Positions 24,079 to 35,920 of a stretch of DNA of 64,000 nt are shown one piece after another. The translations under genes were made by a program, and so were the position numbers. The notes beneath the pieces were generated by a model. The model searched no databases. It saw only the letters and a list, made by a program, of their open reading frames with translations, and had not been told where the DNA came from. This stretch comes from Phallus indusiatus (taxonomy: Eukaryota; Basidiomycota; Agaricomycetes; Phallales; Phallaceae), in the NCBI GenBank assembly GCA_027605045.1, contig JAQFWX010000018.1, forward strand, positions 434,001-498,000. The letters run 5' to 3'. Position 1 is the first letter of the stretch. Every line of letters begins with the position of its first letter.

Positions 24079-25333
24079 TTACAACAATAGCTTAAAGGGA
24101 TATGCTGTAACGAATCTACAATTAATACATATATTTATATCGGTAAACTGAGCTACTTTACCTCCGTTTTTCATTCTGAAGATGGATAATAATACCGAGA
24201 ACAGCGTTACGCTTGCCCCTAACCAAACATAGACAGCATAGCGCTGCTTAAACGGTGATGTATTCCGCGGAACCAACATGGTCAAAGAAATGAAGCTTAA
24301 TGAAAGTAAACCATCTGTATAAGGCTAAATTCAGCATTTGCTTCCGTTTTCCAAAAGTCGACTCACAAATAAACGCAATAATTTGAACTTCAATGCCGAG
24401 TTGGTTTTGGAATCCTCCGGCAACAAGAACGGCCCCATTGGACCCGCCTGTAACGTAAGGCATCCCACGAATGCGGACGAACATAAAACCTCCGGTCATA
24501 ACGAGAATCGTACCGATAGTAAGGATCGCCCATGTCCATCGCGACATCAAAAGAGGTGAAATAAAACGAGCGACGGCAGCCAAAGAAAGAAGTGAAACGA
24601 CAGTAGTTACAATCAACGCGTAATTGGGAGGCGGGCGATAGGGAATAGCGACGGGAGTGTGACGCGAGAGCTGTTCCACTATCAAAGCAGTATCGAATCC
24701 ACTACCAAAGTTCAATGAGACGTTCTGTTCACGAATGAACCCAATGTCAGAAAAATTTCCTACCTTGATTGGACATCGTACACAACAGGATCAATTTTGC
24801 CGTTGGAGGGAGACCGTGGACCGGTCGTAGCTGGGTATATCAATACTGCCGGAGCTTGGTTAAGATTCATCTACAATTCACAAGCACCGCTCAAAATACC
24901 ATCCACTTATAATAGAATTGAGGAGTACTAACTGCTCTGAACGTGTCTTTTCCATTGTCGAAGTCTATCGAGGCAAAGAAGTGTTGATCCCTGTCTGAAG
25001 GGTTCACTTTGCTCCACGCTTTACCCATAGCCACGAACGTGGGGTCGAGTTGTCTGAAATATATTAGGAAGATAGCATAATGGCATAAAATACTACATAC
25101 TTGCATGGTTCACATTTATAGGAGCTCGTGAGAGCCGTGAATTGCACTATCACAGACCAGTCACGGTCCCCAGAGACAATTTGGTTGAACGTGGCATCGT
25201 CGAGTCTTATAAGACCATTATTTTTAGCAGCCAAAGCAATAAATTTCTCTTTGGTAGAATCATTTGTCTTGACTGATTTTTTGGCAATGCATGAAGCAAG
25301 GAATAATAGAGGGATGTAAGGGAGGAGGAACAT
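24079..25333 (-). CDS. OST3: Oligosaccharyltransferase thioredoxin-like subunit (OST3/OST6 family)
   Basis: ER membrane subunit that assists N-glycosylation by forming transient mixed disulfides with acceptor proteins. The N-terminus MFLLPYIPLLFLASCIA is a signal peptide. The lumenal thioredoxin-like domain carries the redox motif CEPC in SYKCEPCKQLDPTF. NFGSGFDTALIVEQLSRHTPV is a family landmark before the first of four membrane segments. These include YALIVTTVVSLLSLAAVARF, WTWAILTIGTILVMTGGFMF and YAVYVWLGASVTLFSVLLSIF. The C-terminus reads KNGAYPFKLLL after a last intron. The join between DPVVYD and LNFGSGFD is uncertain because the strongest donor (tcaag|gtagg) puts the next exon out of frame. 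A donor at gat|gtccaa restores it. OST3 and OST6 cannot be separated from sequence alone. Confidence 0.88.
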
Positions 25334-25586
25334 TTGGAAGTGAGAATTATTGGTACGTGGCCGCTTACATAAGCAGCTGCGCTGATCAAAACATAGCAAC
25401 CGAAAACTTTGTTCTTAACTCATTCCTCGAAAATAGCGGCAAAAGGACCGTGAATTCTCGAGAGTTTATGGTCAAATTCTCAAACTCGTGCTAGAATTGT
25501 CTTGCTTGTATCTACTTCTTGCTTTGTTATTCGTTCTTTCAAACGATTTTCTTTTCTCAATTTAACTGTGGTGGAAAAAAAGGACC

Positions 25587-26678
25587 ATGTCGTCACCCGG
25601 AACTCCAACGCAAACCACGAACGGTTCGACGTCTACTTCGACTTCGTCATCGTCGTCTATAAATCCCAATCCTGGATTCAACCCTACGTCAGTATTTATT
25701 CTCCGTTTCTTTATGCAATATTCATATTGATGTCTCTTGAACAGCCAATCATCTACCCTTTATCTTTTCACGTATGTTGTCAAATTCAAAGGTTTCAAGT
25801 CCTCTTAAGTAATGTTACTCTAGGTTTCTAGCAACTTTGTTGTTGTTACTTGCTGTTTCATGCGCCATCGTAGTGAGGTATGTTTGGTTTCCTAATCTCG
25901 CTCTATGCTTGTAATGCTGACTAATGGGCGGTGTCCGCGGCGCTGATTCATAGATCATTCATTCTTCGCCGTCGATTTCGTAGACGGATCGAAGAGGCCA
26001 TTGCTGCTGGAGTTTTAATCCCTGGAGCATTGGATGATCCTTCACTTGGTGGAACGGGGCGCAGCAGGCGGCGTGACTTTGGGGAAAAGCCGAAGTTGTG
26101 GGAAGTTTGGATGGACGATTTGGGACATTCGGATCGAATTGGTGGTCACTCTAAGCGTGATTCACTAGGGAAGAGCGAAGGCAAATGGGAAAATATTGTG
26201 GTATGGTTCACATCATTCATCTGATCTTTTTCATCAGCATCAGAGTTCGGAATCTCATGTATGTCTTGTCCAGCCCATCTCGGCAATGATGCTCCCCACA
26301 GGATCGACGGCCGCCAACGCATCTGCAGGAGAAAGCGATATGTCAATGCCTTTTGTTGGACAAAATCATGCAAATTTCTCCAATTTCTTTTTCCGGTTAT
26401 TCGGGAGCTATCCCGTATCAACGCGAACTGCAACTCCGGCACGGAATCACAGTGCGTCAGAGGATGATGACACGTCCTCAGCGAGTAAGGAACAAACACC
26501 GGATGACGATGGACGATTACAGGTAGCGGTGCTCATTAGCATGCCGAATGCGAATAGTCCTAGTTGGGGAAATCACGACTCTCCCAAGGGTAAAGCGAGA
26601 GGACTAAGCACGTCGGAAGAGACAGGAGAGATACCTGACGTGGTTTTTGGTGTCACGAGTGTGGGATATCAAATGTAA
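25587..26678 (+). CDS. Single-pass membrane protein of unknown function
   Basis: Starts MSSPGTPTQTTNGSTSTST at an ATG, followed by a Ser/Thr/Asn-rich lumenal or extracellular tail. One strong transmembrane helix is assembled over two junctions, with LYLFTFLATLLLLLAVSCAIVV. Immediately after it comes a stop-transfer run RSFILRRRFRRRIEEAIAAG. The cytosolic tail of about 200 residues is disordered apart from KPKLWEVWMD and RLQVAVLISMPNANS and ends VVFGVTSVGYQM. The conserved-looking tryptophan stretch and the terminal hydrophobic block suggest a conserved agaricomycete family, but I do not recognise it. It has no RING or other enzymatic motif. Confidence 0.7.
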
Positions 26679-27302
26679 TTATATTATATGTATTTAGAGC
26701 AAAACTTTTTTGTACAAACATGACGCTGATAATCTTTCTTGGATCTGGGGGAACATGAAGGCATGGAGGGCATGTGGCAGAAATATGTACAGCGCGGTTC
26801 GAACTGGTAGTCTTTGGACGAGATCATTTCGGATGGGAAAAAACTTTGTTCTTGTCCATTCTTAAAATTAGAATGCTGTGGCCCTGCAATTTGCGCCCGG
26901 TGCCAAACTGGCGCCCAAACAATCACCCAAAAGAAAATCGACCGATTTTCGATGATTGTTGGACAGAAATGAGAGACAGATAGCCCAGCGGTATGGGCGA
27001 AATAAGTTGTGTAGAAGTATCTTTGTTCGTGGAAGGTATTGGGACAGAAAGAACAACGAAAATGGCGATCTTGCCTTAGATGGTAAATCGCGCCAAGTCC
27101 CTTTTTCGGAAAACTGATCCTGTCCATAAACCGCCTCGTGGATCACAGCAGACAAAGGAAGACCCGGCTGTGTAATATCGTAAAATATGATAAATACGCA
27201 GCCAGAGAGAGATGAGCAAGGCTACCCCCCGCTTTTCCCTCGACTTGCATCTACTTGCATCTTCCGCATCTCGCATATCCTTTTTTCTCTCTGTTTTTTA
27301 CA
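26679..27302. other. Intergenic stretch with one unassigned open frame
   Basis: About 620 bases before the zinc-finger gene. The minus strand holds an ATG-started, uninterrupted 147-codon frame at 26684-27127 that is rich in Cys, His and Phe. It lacks a clear zinc-finger pattern or homologous motif. I treat it as unproven. The region just left of 27303 is pyrimidine-rich, as fungal promoters often are. Confidence 0.35.
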
Positions 27303-28902
27303 ATGCCGAGTCAGCAGTCCCACCGCAACGCTGTGTCTTACATGGCTCCGATGATTAGTCATCCGGCACCTGCTAGAAACTCGGACAAGGGTCTTGGGTT
27401 AGTCATCTCATTTCCGGCTCCGACAATGACTCCTTTGTGGACTCTATAACTGATGCCGTCTGATGTGCAGCGTTCAACCTCCTCTCTTTCCAACCACCAT
27501 GTCCTCTTATTCCCTTTCTCCATACCGTCGTCTCCACATCTTCTCTCCTGCACGTTCGACTCCTTCCCTTGATGACAATCTCGACGACGTCTATTACTCT
27601 TCACCTCCCGATATTTATTTGGACACCCCTGATTTGCCCCCATACGACTGGAAGGAAATTAGAAAATTAGAAGACCGCAAACTTGAAGAAAGCGGAGTAA
27701 CTGCCTTGGGCTTATATGTGCGTCCTCATGCATTCCCCCATTTATTGTTTGTTTACTCAAGATTGCTTCAGGATCCTGAGCTCCCCAGTCTAGCCAATGT
27801 CTCCTCCAACAAGGCTCCAATGCTTTCCGAATCTTCTGCTGTCCCTTGTTCGTGGCAGTCTAACACCATCGCACCTTCAGAGGTTTTCTACGACTACGAC
27901 TATGTCCGTCAGTTTCTGGCAGAACAAGCACGTCCATCCTCTCCCTCAGTCGACTCTGCTTGCTCTTCTTCTTTAATAACGCCTTATACCGACACCAAAG
28001 AGTTACCTCCAGTCGATGATGAAGAATTTGTGACATACCCACATGTTGCCTCTTCTTCTGACTATCTCATTTACAACTCTCTAAAGCTCGAGGGTACATC
28101 CTCGGCAACGAAGCGTCCTCGTCAGGAGGACGACGACGGCGATTACGAGTTGGATGAAGTACACGAAGACGAGAGCGAGGAGCGTATGAGTCATTCTCCT
28201 CCGATTCGTGCACCTCCTCCAAAACGTCCCCGCCTGAGATCGGATCATGTCGCAGACGACGAAGATGTTCGGACTCCTGAGCCTGACCAAGCTCAAGACG
28301 ACGATGACTCAGGCGAATTCAAATTACGAACAGCCTGCGCGACCAAAAAACAGAAGTCTGGTCGAGCACCCCGTCGCTCCATTATCAAATCAAACACGGC
28401 TCATAAAAGCTCTACCAAGGCCCGTCACACCCACGCCCACTCTAAAGAGGAATCCTATCGTTCTGGTCCTTGTGAATGCAGAAAGGATGATTGCACTAGC
28501 TGCGGGATGACCTGTTGGTACACGTTCATACGGGGTACTCGCAAAGGTCAAGTCTGCAGAAGGTTGTTCGAGTCCGGTCGTCATTTGGATCTCAAAAGAC
28601 ACAAGGTCAGTCATGCCGTAAATGAATGGCAGATGATCGAAAATGGCGAGGTGACCATTGAAGAGGCCTGGTGGTATGCAGTGGAATATAACTGCAAACA
28701 CAAGGGTTTGATCTGTCCCAACGGAGACTGCATGACGACATTCACACGATATGATGCTTTGCGACGGCATATGGAACGACAGACATGTCCCTATTGGAAA
28801 TTTTCTCCTTACTCGAACCTCGACAGCCGTAATGTCAAGGATCAGATAGAGCGAGATTCTGCAGAGAAATACGCCCGGATTTCCGCATCTAAACGCACTT
28901 GA
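27303..28902 (+). CDS. C2H2-type zinc-finger protein, putative transcription factor
   Basis: Two exons: a short first exon MPSQQSHRNAVSYMAP... spliced at GLG|gttagt...gtgcag to VQPPLFPTTMSSYSLS. The middle is acidic and low-complexity, with basic patches KRPRQEDDDGD and PPPKRPRLRSDH that look like nuclear localisation signals. The C-terminal region carries Cys/His clusters. First is CECRKDDCTSCGMTCW followed by VCRRLFESGRHLDLKRHKVSH (a long-loop finger). Second is CPNGDCMTTFTRYDALRRHMERQTC, a C-x4-C-x12-H-x5-C finger whose last ligand is Cys. These resemble DNA-binding fingers, but spacing is atypical. The target is unknown. The internal ATG of MSSYSLS is an alternative start if exon 1 is not used. 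Confidence 0.75.
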
Positions 28903-29460
28903 TATCTTCTGGTTTTTTTTTGGTTTTCTCTCTTTCACGCCTCCGCTTTTTTTCGCCTATTGTCATCAAGAATAAATTTCATGCAAGTTAAGGCTTTCCT
29001 TTATTTTTTGGCTAGCTTTTCTGAACCAGCTCCTTTAGTTGTACCATTTATTGTCAAACACAAATCATCATAACGGAAATATCATTTGTATCATCATCCT
29101 ATCTTGTCATACATGCATTTTGTCCTTTCTTTTTTGTTTTTGTCTTCTTTTTCACTCCCGTTTAAAATTCTCTTTCTATTACACCCACAGGCTACCTAAA
29201 ATTGTAGACCTCTACTCTTCGATTCCGCAATGGACGGATTCTCTCATCCTTTAATTTCTCATGTATCGTCAGACACTTGCTTTTTATCACTTGCTTTTCA
29301 TTTGTTATCCTGTCGTTGTTGTTAGGTTGTTTTCATAATAATAAAAATCTGGTTAAAAGGTCAAATATACATACTTGTTGTGAGCTAGAGCTACTTCCAC
29401 TCAGCCTTTGCCGCTTTGCGCCGAGTCTCACGGTGTGCCTTCTTTCTCTTCAGTTTTGTT
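28903..29460. other. Intergenic stretch, T-rich
   Basis: About 560 bases with long pyrimidine runs. It should hold the zinc-finger gene's 3' UTR and the PIK1 promoter. No coding frame with homology was seen. Confidence 0.5.
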
Positions 29461-32400
29461 ATGTATTCGCATGCCCTCCTCCTACGATTGTTCTTGAGTA
29501 ACTCATTTTTCAGCGTGCATGTTGCGCTTCAATATTTACGTTTATATTCTCAGAATATCGGTGAGCTTTTGCTGTGTCAACCCTATCAAGCCGTTTTCTT
29601 CATGTAAACCAGGAATCACGCACTACCTCACACGTCGTCTGAGCGACGTTCCAAATGAGGATTTATGGGATGTATGGGGTTCAATTTGGTATGCCTGACA
29701 AGTTTAAATGTGTCGTTTGTAGTTTTTGATTCAGCGACTGTCTCCCAAAAAAGCCATCTTTTGGTGTCAATGCCGTCAAAATCAGTCGCGCTGGAACGCT
29801 TCGTAATCCAGCGGTCGGAGCAGTCCACACATCTCGCTCTTCTAGTATGTATGCTTATGGAGAACAGCAAGTTATGCTGACGACTTCTCAAATCATGTCA
29901 GACGTTTTGGTTCATGCAAGCATCCTTAAATGACCTGGCCTTGAGCAAACGGAATACACCTTCCTTCGTCGTTTGCCAACGCGTTTTACACAAGTGTCAT
30001 GAAATAATCTTCGAAGATCCCTCGCTTTCTTCATCGTCGCCCTACTCGTCCTTTACTGTACCGCCCCCTTCGAGATTTCTCAAGAAAAAGGTGAAACCGT
30101 ACTTCGAGCCTGCCATTGTGGGGATAGGATGTGTCCTTGCAGGTATTCCTGGTCTTCCTCAAGTCAGTGTAGAAATGGGCGATATCGCTATCGTACAAGG
30201 TCAGCGCGAAACCTCAGCCTCTCGTCCACGTCCTGTTGATACCGAAGACGCGGACAACGATAATGTTGTGAAGAACGGAAGCCTACATACATCGGTAATC
30301 AATAATAGTGATGACGAGGAGGCATCAATACATAGCGATGGGGATGAAGTTGACACTGGGAGTCGACAGGTTTCGCCTTCTAATGTCGTAGAAACGCCCG
30401 TTCCCCAAGATCAGCCGCAGACTCCTGCCCGATTCATTGACTCGCGAAAATTTAGTATTGAAGCTACGCGAACAACGCCCTCACTTGTCAGACCCTCAAT
30501 TGATTCTGGTAAAAGGTCGAGACCTATTGATGACCCACGGTCAGATTTTTCGACATCTACTTCGCATGCACATAGCCTTTCTACACCTGTTATCTCAGAC
30601 ACCAAAACTTCGCCGATACGTTCGCAATTATATTCCATGGATAAATTATTACAGAGATACGACTTAGACTTTCAACGTTTATTGTTGCGTGGCCATTATT
30701 TGCGTGCGGAGGTGAATAACGATTATATTTATCAGTCAAAATACTCAAGAGTTGTCTTCTCTTTTCTCAGGTTCGATTTATATTAGAGCTGGAGAATATT
30801 TCCAATAAACTACTTGTTGTTCCACGACCTGCGCGAGTCTCCGCTCTTCGCGCGGAACTGACCGGTTTAAACCATAGGCTACCCGCTGAAGTTTGTCTTC
30901 CGTTATGGTGTCATACATCTGATATACCAAATGCACCTGGAGGTAAAGCAAAACCACATCATCGTATCGTTCGTATTCCACCTGGCGAAGGGGTAATCCT
31001 GAATTCTGCAGAAAGGACACCGTATCTTCTCGTTGTGGAAATTCTTCACGATGATCTTGATTTTGAAACATCTAAACGACACAATATCGACATACTTCAC
31101 AAATTGATATCAAGAGATAACGGACATGCAAGACTCCTCTCTGATCCTTCAAACATGAAAACAATGAACAATGGAAAACCCAACACGGTTCCCCCAGGAA
31201 TGGACTCACCGCAAAATGACATTGGTTTATTACAGAACACTTCATCAGAAATTCCCGGACCCGAGGAGGAAGTGGACGTCGTTGAGCAGCTGTACGGACC
31301 GGATCCGATAATGCGAGATGCAGACTTTGCCTTTGAGAGTCATATAGTGGTACCTCTGGTGCCAAAAAACAAACGATTGGATTCAGAAGTTTGGTCGAAG
31401 TCACTGGCCGCTGGTTTTACGCAGGACTCGTCCGAACACATTCAATCGGAACCCGTCCCGCCAGCACTGGAACAACTAAACGGAGAAGCTAATGATTCGT
31501 CATCAACGACTCAAAACAAGGCTTTGACCTTGGAAGATTATTCCGAACGCATGCAGACAGCTGCCATCATGCTAACACAGCTGAACGCAAATATCGTTTT
31601 TGAACCAGTGACTACGTTGACACCAACTGGTACTCCGTCACTTTTGGCGGACGCCAGCAAGAGCTCCCAACAACCCTTCCTCAGCTGGATTCCAGGCTCA
31701 AATTGGGTTGGAGCTCGGTCCGACTCGAACGCTCCCCAGATGCGTTTGCGATTACAACCTACGGAAGCTCAAGCTATTCGTGACCGCATAATGCAGGAAA
31801 TGTTATCTCTAGAAAAAGAACGCATGAATAGAATGACTGTTAGAGAAAGGGACTGGTTGATCCAAGTTCCTGATGTGGCAAGAAGTTCGCGAACCGCGGA
31901 TGAGAACATCATCCGAGAAGAGCTGAACAGGGTAGATCCATCGGCTATCGCGTTTCGGGAACCTTGGTCAATAAAAAAGGTACATTATGGTTATGACACA
32001 CCGTGTTAGTGCTGACAAAGTACATTTAGAAACGTATTAAAGCAAGTTCCCCTTACGGACACCTGGCCAATTGGGATTGTTATTCTTTCATCGTGAAGAC
32101 AGGTACCGATTTACGGCAAGAACAACTAGCCGTTCAGTTGATTAAAGAATTCGGTCAGATATGGAAGGAAGAAAACTGTTCCTGCTGGGTTCGATAGTAA
32201 GTAAGTTGGCTTTCATGTTCGTACGCTGAACTTTTGGATTTAGTTTCCGTATTCTTATCACCGGTCCATCCTCTGGTTTGGTTGAAACCATCACAGACGC
32301 TGTTTCCCTTCATTCGTTAAAGAAGGCTGAATATGCGAGGCGAATGGCAAGTGGCCAATTAGGCTACGTTACCCTTCTTGATTATTTTAAAGCCGTAAGT

Positions 32401-33391
32401 TATGTCATATTTAACGGAACGCAGTTTTTAAAACACACCTTAGAGTCACGGAGACCCAACGTCTGCGAAATTTGCTCGGGCGCAAAGGCACTTTGCACAA
32501 TCGTTGGCTGGTGAGATCTCTTGAACGGCTTCGTCTTTTGGACCACAGCTTAATATTGTTCAGGATATTCTTTAATTACTTACTTGTTACAAATAAAAGA
32601 TCGGTGAGTGGCTTACTTTAGGGGTCACCAAACATATTCGAATTTAGTTGCTATAAAAGTCACAATGGGAATATTCTTATTGACAGAGATGGTCATATCC
32701 TTCGTTCGTAAATTTTGTCCTTTACTTTTCACATTCCTTAGAGCAATTTGTGTTAGACATTGATTTTGGATACATGCTCTCCAATTCACCTGGAAACCTT
32801 GGTCAGTCTTCTTTATCCAATTCCACGCTTTGAGTTTTCATATTCGACGTGGAGGCTTCGAGGCTGCGCCTTTCAAATTACCTTATGAATACGTGGAGGT
32901 ATTGGGTGGGATCGACGGAAACGCGTTTCGAGAGTTCAAACGACTATTTCGCGAAGGTTTTGAAGCAGCGCGAAAGCATTGTGATAGAATTATTAGTGAG
33001 CGCGTGGTGCATTAGACAGTCGTAATAAGATACTAATTATAATTATGTTCTAGCCCTCGTGGAGATGATGCAGAAAGGTAGGATGTGATATCTCGTTGTC
33101 CTTTGCGTGTCTTCTGAGCCAAATATAATGTTAGATTCGTCTTTCCCTTGTTTTAGTGTTACCAAAGAGCAGACCTCCGCGCACCTTCGCGAACGGTTTC
33201 AAACCTCGCTAACACATTCACTAGTCGAAGAACACACTGAGCGGTTGATTGTGACTTCCTTGGGATCTACGTGGACGCGGTTATATGATTCCGTATGTGC
33301 TTTTCTCTATTTTTACAAAGGAAGCCATGGCACTAAACTAGCAGCCTTATTTATACCTTAGTATCAATATTACTCCCAATCTATTCTTTGA
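29461..33391 (+). CDS. PIK1: Phosphatidylinositol 4-kinase, PIK1 (PI4KB class)
   Basis: Makes PI4P at the Golgi and in the nucleus, driving post-Golgi secretion. About 1,070 residues over more than a dozen exons. The N-terminal lipid-kinase-unique domain starts MYSHALLLRLFLSNSFFSV, then LQYLRLYSQNIGITHYLTRRL, ICHLLVSMPSKSVALERF and LALLTFWFMQASLNDLAL, which match Pik1. A long acidic and Ser-rich linker follows. The catalytic domain has SSPYGHLANWDCYSFIVKTG, DLRQEQLAVQLI, FRILITGPSSGLVETITDAVS, the catalytic loop DRHNGNILIDRDG and the metal-binding HIDFGYMLSNSPGNLGFE. The end reads STWTRLYDSYQYYSQSIL. Three acceptors use AAAG or TTAG rather than CAG. One donor (cttc|gttcgt) is weak but gives the required HIDFG. 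Confidence 0.95.
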
Positions 33392-33570
33392 TTGTGCATA
33401 TAAGTTATCAAAATTGCTTTTTATAACACCATAACCTTGACGCTGCATAATTCATTCTAATCGGGAAATAATTTTATTTGGTGGTCACGTATCATAAAGA
33501 TAATAATAGAGAAAGGAAAACGAGTTGCTACATGATGACGGATATGCATAAAAAAAGCAATCAATGCTGT

Positions 33571-35323
33571 CTAGAATATGGCTTCGAATTTGTTTAAACA
33601 TGAGTACCTATGCAAGGCATTTCAAATCAAGAGAACTTCGAAGTAAATTAAACGAAATAGCACATACCATTCGCGATCGAAGTTGTCGCCGGGAACGCAC
33701 CAGCACTTTCCTTTTGTGTGCAGACTTTGTTGAGGACAGTGTTGGAAAGGCTCGTGCCTATAACCAATATCATCGAAAAAGTGTATCTGTTCTTTATCTG
33801 CGAAGAGCGCAACACCGAGACTATGTACAGGAGCGTCTCCCCATCGCTAACGGTATTTTTGAATAGAGTGCCGTGAGCTGAATTACGCAAAGGCTTACCT
33901 CGTAATAAAATCCTCCGGCCTTGTCGAGATACTCAAAATATTTCATGTAAGGTTCACTTCTCCAAAAGTTGAGACTGGCGATTTCAAAATTACTCCAGAC
34001 TATACAAAGATTCCGAATTCATCTGCGAGTAGCTGCAAATAAACGATAAAACTTACAATGACAACGGTTGTACGTTTCACCTCCATCTGAAGATAAGAAG
34101 TCCATAGCATTATGGGAGTGAACAAGCTCTGGGTGCTCCTCCATAAACTCTGTTTTCGCCTTGTTAGCCTTCGGCGTCTCACAGACGAAGGAACATACGT
34201 TTGGTAGTTTTCCATAACGTTGGTATGGTTGCTTCGTACTCGAATAAAGAAATGGTAAAGCCTAAATGAAAAACAAATGTGACACTGAAAGTAAGAGCGT
34301 GGGTGAGAAGCTTGATTACCATAAACTTTGTTGTTGTCCTGCATATATAAGAAAGGATCGTAGTCGAGGTCGCAAAAGAACTTGATACCGGGTCTAAGAC
34401 GAAGATTTAGGGGGAGTGGAAAGATGTATGCTAACTGATAGACACTTACTCGACGCGCCAATAGTAATCATAGTCCTTCAAAAGTTCGTGGCGATAGAAG
34501 AACTAGAGCAACACGATGAATTAAACGATGATCAGCCAAGCGCGAAATACACATACACCAGAATTAAAACGACACATATTACGATATCTTCATTAGGATT
34601 CGTTGAGAGAAAGGGTCAGAGTTTACACGTGAGGACGTTATCGACAGCCACTTACGGAACGCTTCCTAGGAACATAATGGTAATCAATACAGGTTGGGTG
34701 CAAGTGACATGATAAGATTACCTCCATAGATGACCCTGTCATCTTCCATCTTTTTTCGAGCTTTGGTGGCCTTCTCTTCATCAATCCAGTCGGGCTGAAA
34801 CCAGTCTTCTTTGGGAATGAGACCATATGAAACTGGACTGGTTGTGACTTCCGCTGTGAGTCTGACGGTGATGTGGTCAGTTGAATTAGGACTTGACAAG
34901 CATTTCGGCTTACTGCTTGAACTCGTCGGTAAATGGCTGCTCGTTAAGAAAGACGTATGGGTATTGGAACTTGCGGTTGAATCTATCTTCTAATTGTTTC
35001 ATGCTGGATAGAACACCACTGAGATCCCCATTTCGAGCAAGGATGACGAAGGCGGCTTTAGCTTTACGGCTTGGAGGAGTTGGGATTGAGTTGTTGACAT
35101 AGTATTCATCTGGTACAGAGGAGAAGGGCTTGGGTGTTTTTCGGAAGGAGTCAGCCAAACGGGAAAGCGAAGTCGTTTGACCGTATTCCTCGTGTGCAAA
35201 GCTAAGAATGAGATGTAGAGAAATCTGAAATTGGACGTCAATGACAGCATAATAAGCGAAATTTATCTAAATCATTACCAGAAGCCCCAATGCAAGGAGG
35301 ATGTACCTTGTTGGGGTCACCAT
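33571..35323 (-). CDS. Alpha-1,2-mannosyltransferase, GT15 (KRE2/MNT1/KTR family)
   Basis: Golgi type II membrane enzyme that adds alpha-1,2-mannose to O- and N-glycans using GDP-mannose. The start [15 protein letters not shown] leads into a signal anchor. The family blocks then follow: [108 protein letters not shown], and [41 protein letters not shown]. EPxxxFFCDxDYDPF and the FYERWGDAP nucleophile region are intact. The C-terminus is [24 protein letters not shown]. About 400 residues over many exons. The donor after NSG is GGT|gtatgt, since the one-base-earlier GT breaks the frame. Which KTR paralogue it is cannot be decided. Confidence 0.92.
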
Positions 35324-35920
35324 GGTAGACGATTAAAGAAAGTGACAACAAAGCGTAACGTAGATGGAGTGGACGGCAGTGATGCTGGGTATTTTTAGAT
35401 TTAGATTTAGATTTGCCGTGTTGGAAACAACGAATCCATGGCTGAAGGTTTCAAAAATGCTGCGTATTGCGGATCTAATAACAAATTACCTAAATACATT
35501 ATAGTAGCATAAAGTGTAGAAATCAAATAGATTCTTTGCAAAGTCGACCCAAAAGCCAAGTAATAAAAAAGTACGCGCATCACAGAACATTCGAGAGAAA
35601 TTCTTTGGCTAGAGAGAATGAACAGGATAACTAAATAATCCAAAGGCTTGCAGTACAACAAGCAGTACCTGTTAAATACGAGTGTAATTGGATACTAATG
35701 GCCAAGGCTGAGCGGCTCTTTCACGTTCTCCATGAAGAAAGTTGTAGATGATATTTCATATTTTCGGTGCATGCACACTAAAGAAAAGCTGTCATAATAA
35801 TAATTTGACAACACTTGACTATTAGCAGCCTGAGTACTACACTGGAGCTCGGTCGCTTATCCAATGAATAAAGTCGTTGACTTTTTTTTTCAACCTCCGG
35901 TGCTGAGCGTCTTCCAAAAC
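35324..35920. promoter_or_regulatory. Bidirectional upstream region between GT15 gene and TOM40
   Basis: About 600 bases between divergent starts. Three perfect copies of ttagat lie at 35395-35412, about 70 bases upstream of the GT15 ATG. An alternative in-frame TOM40 start is at 35864. No gene is supported. Confidence 0.4.
35395..35412. repeat. Short tandem repeat (ttagat)x3
   Basis: Three perfect hexamer copies in the 5' flank of the mannosyltransferase gene. It is too short to be more than a microsatellite or a cluster of binding sites. Confidence 0.6.

Noticed and set aside
26684..27127. 147-codon ATG frame on the minus strand
   Set aside because: No recognisable domain, no introns, sits in a promoter region; length is possible by chance. 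Kept only as part of the intergenic entry.
35395..35412. (ttagat)x3 considered as a telomere-like or interstitial telomeric repeat
   Set aside because: Too short and not the fungal ttaggg unit; simple microsatellite.
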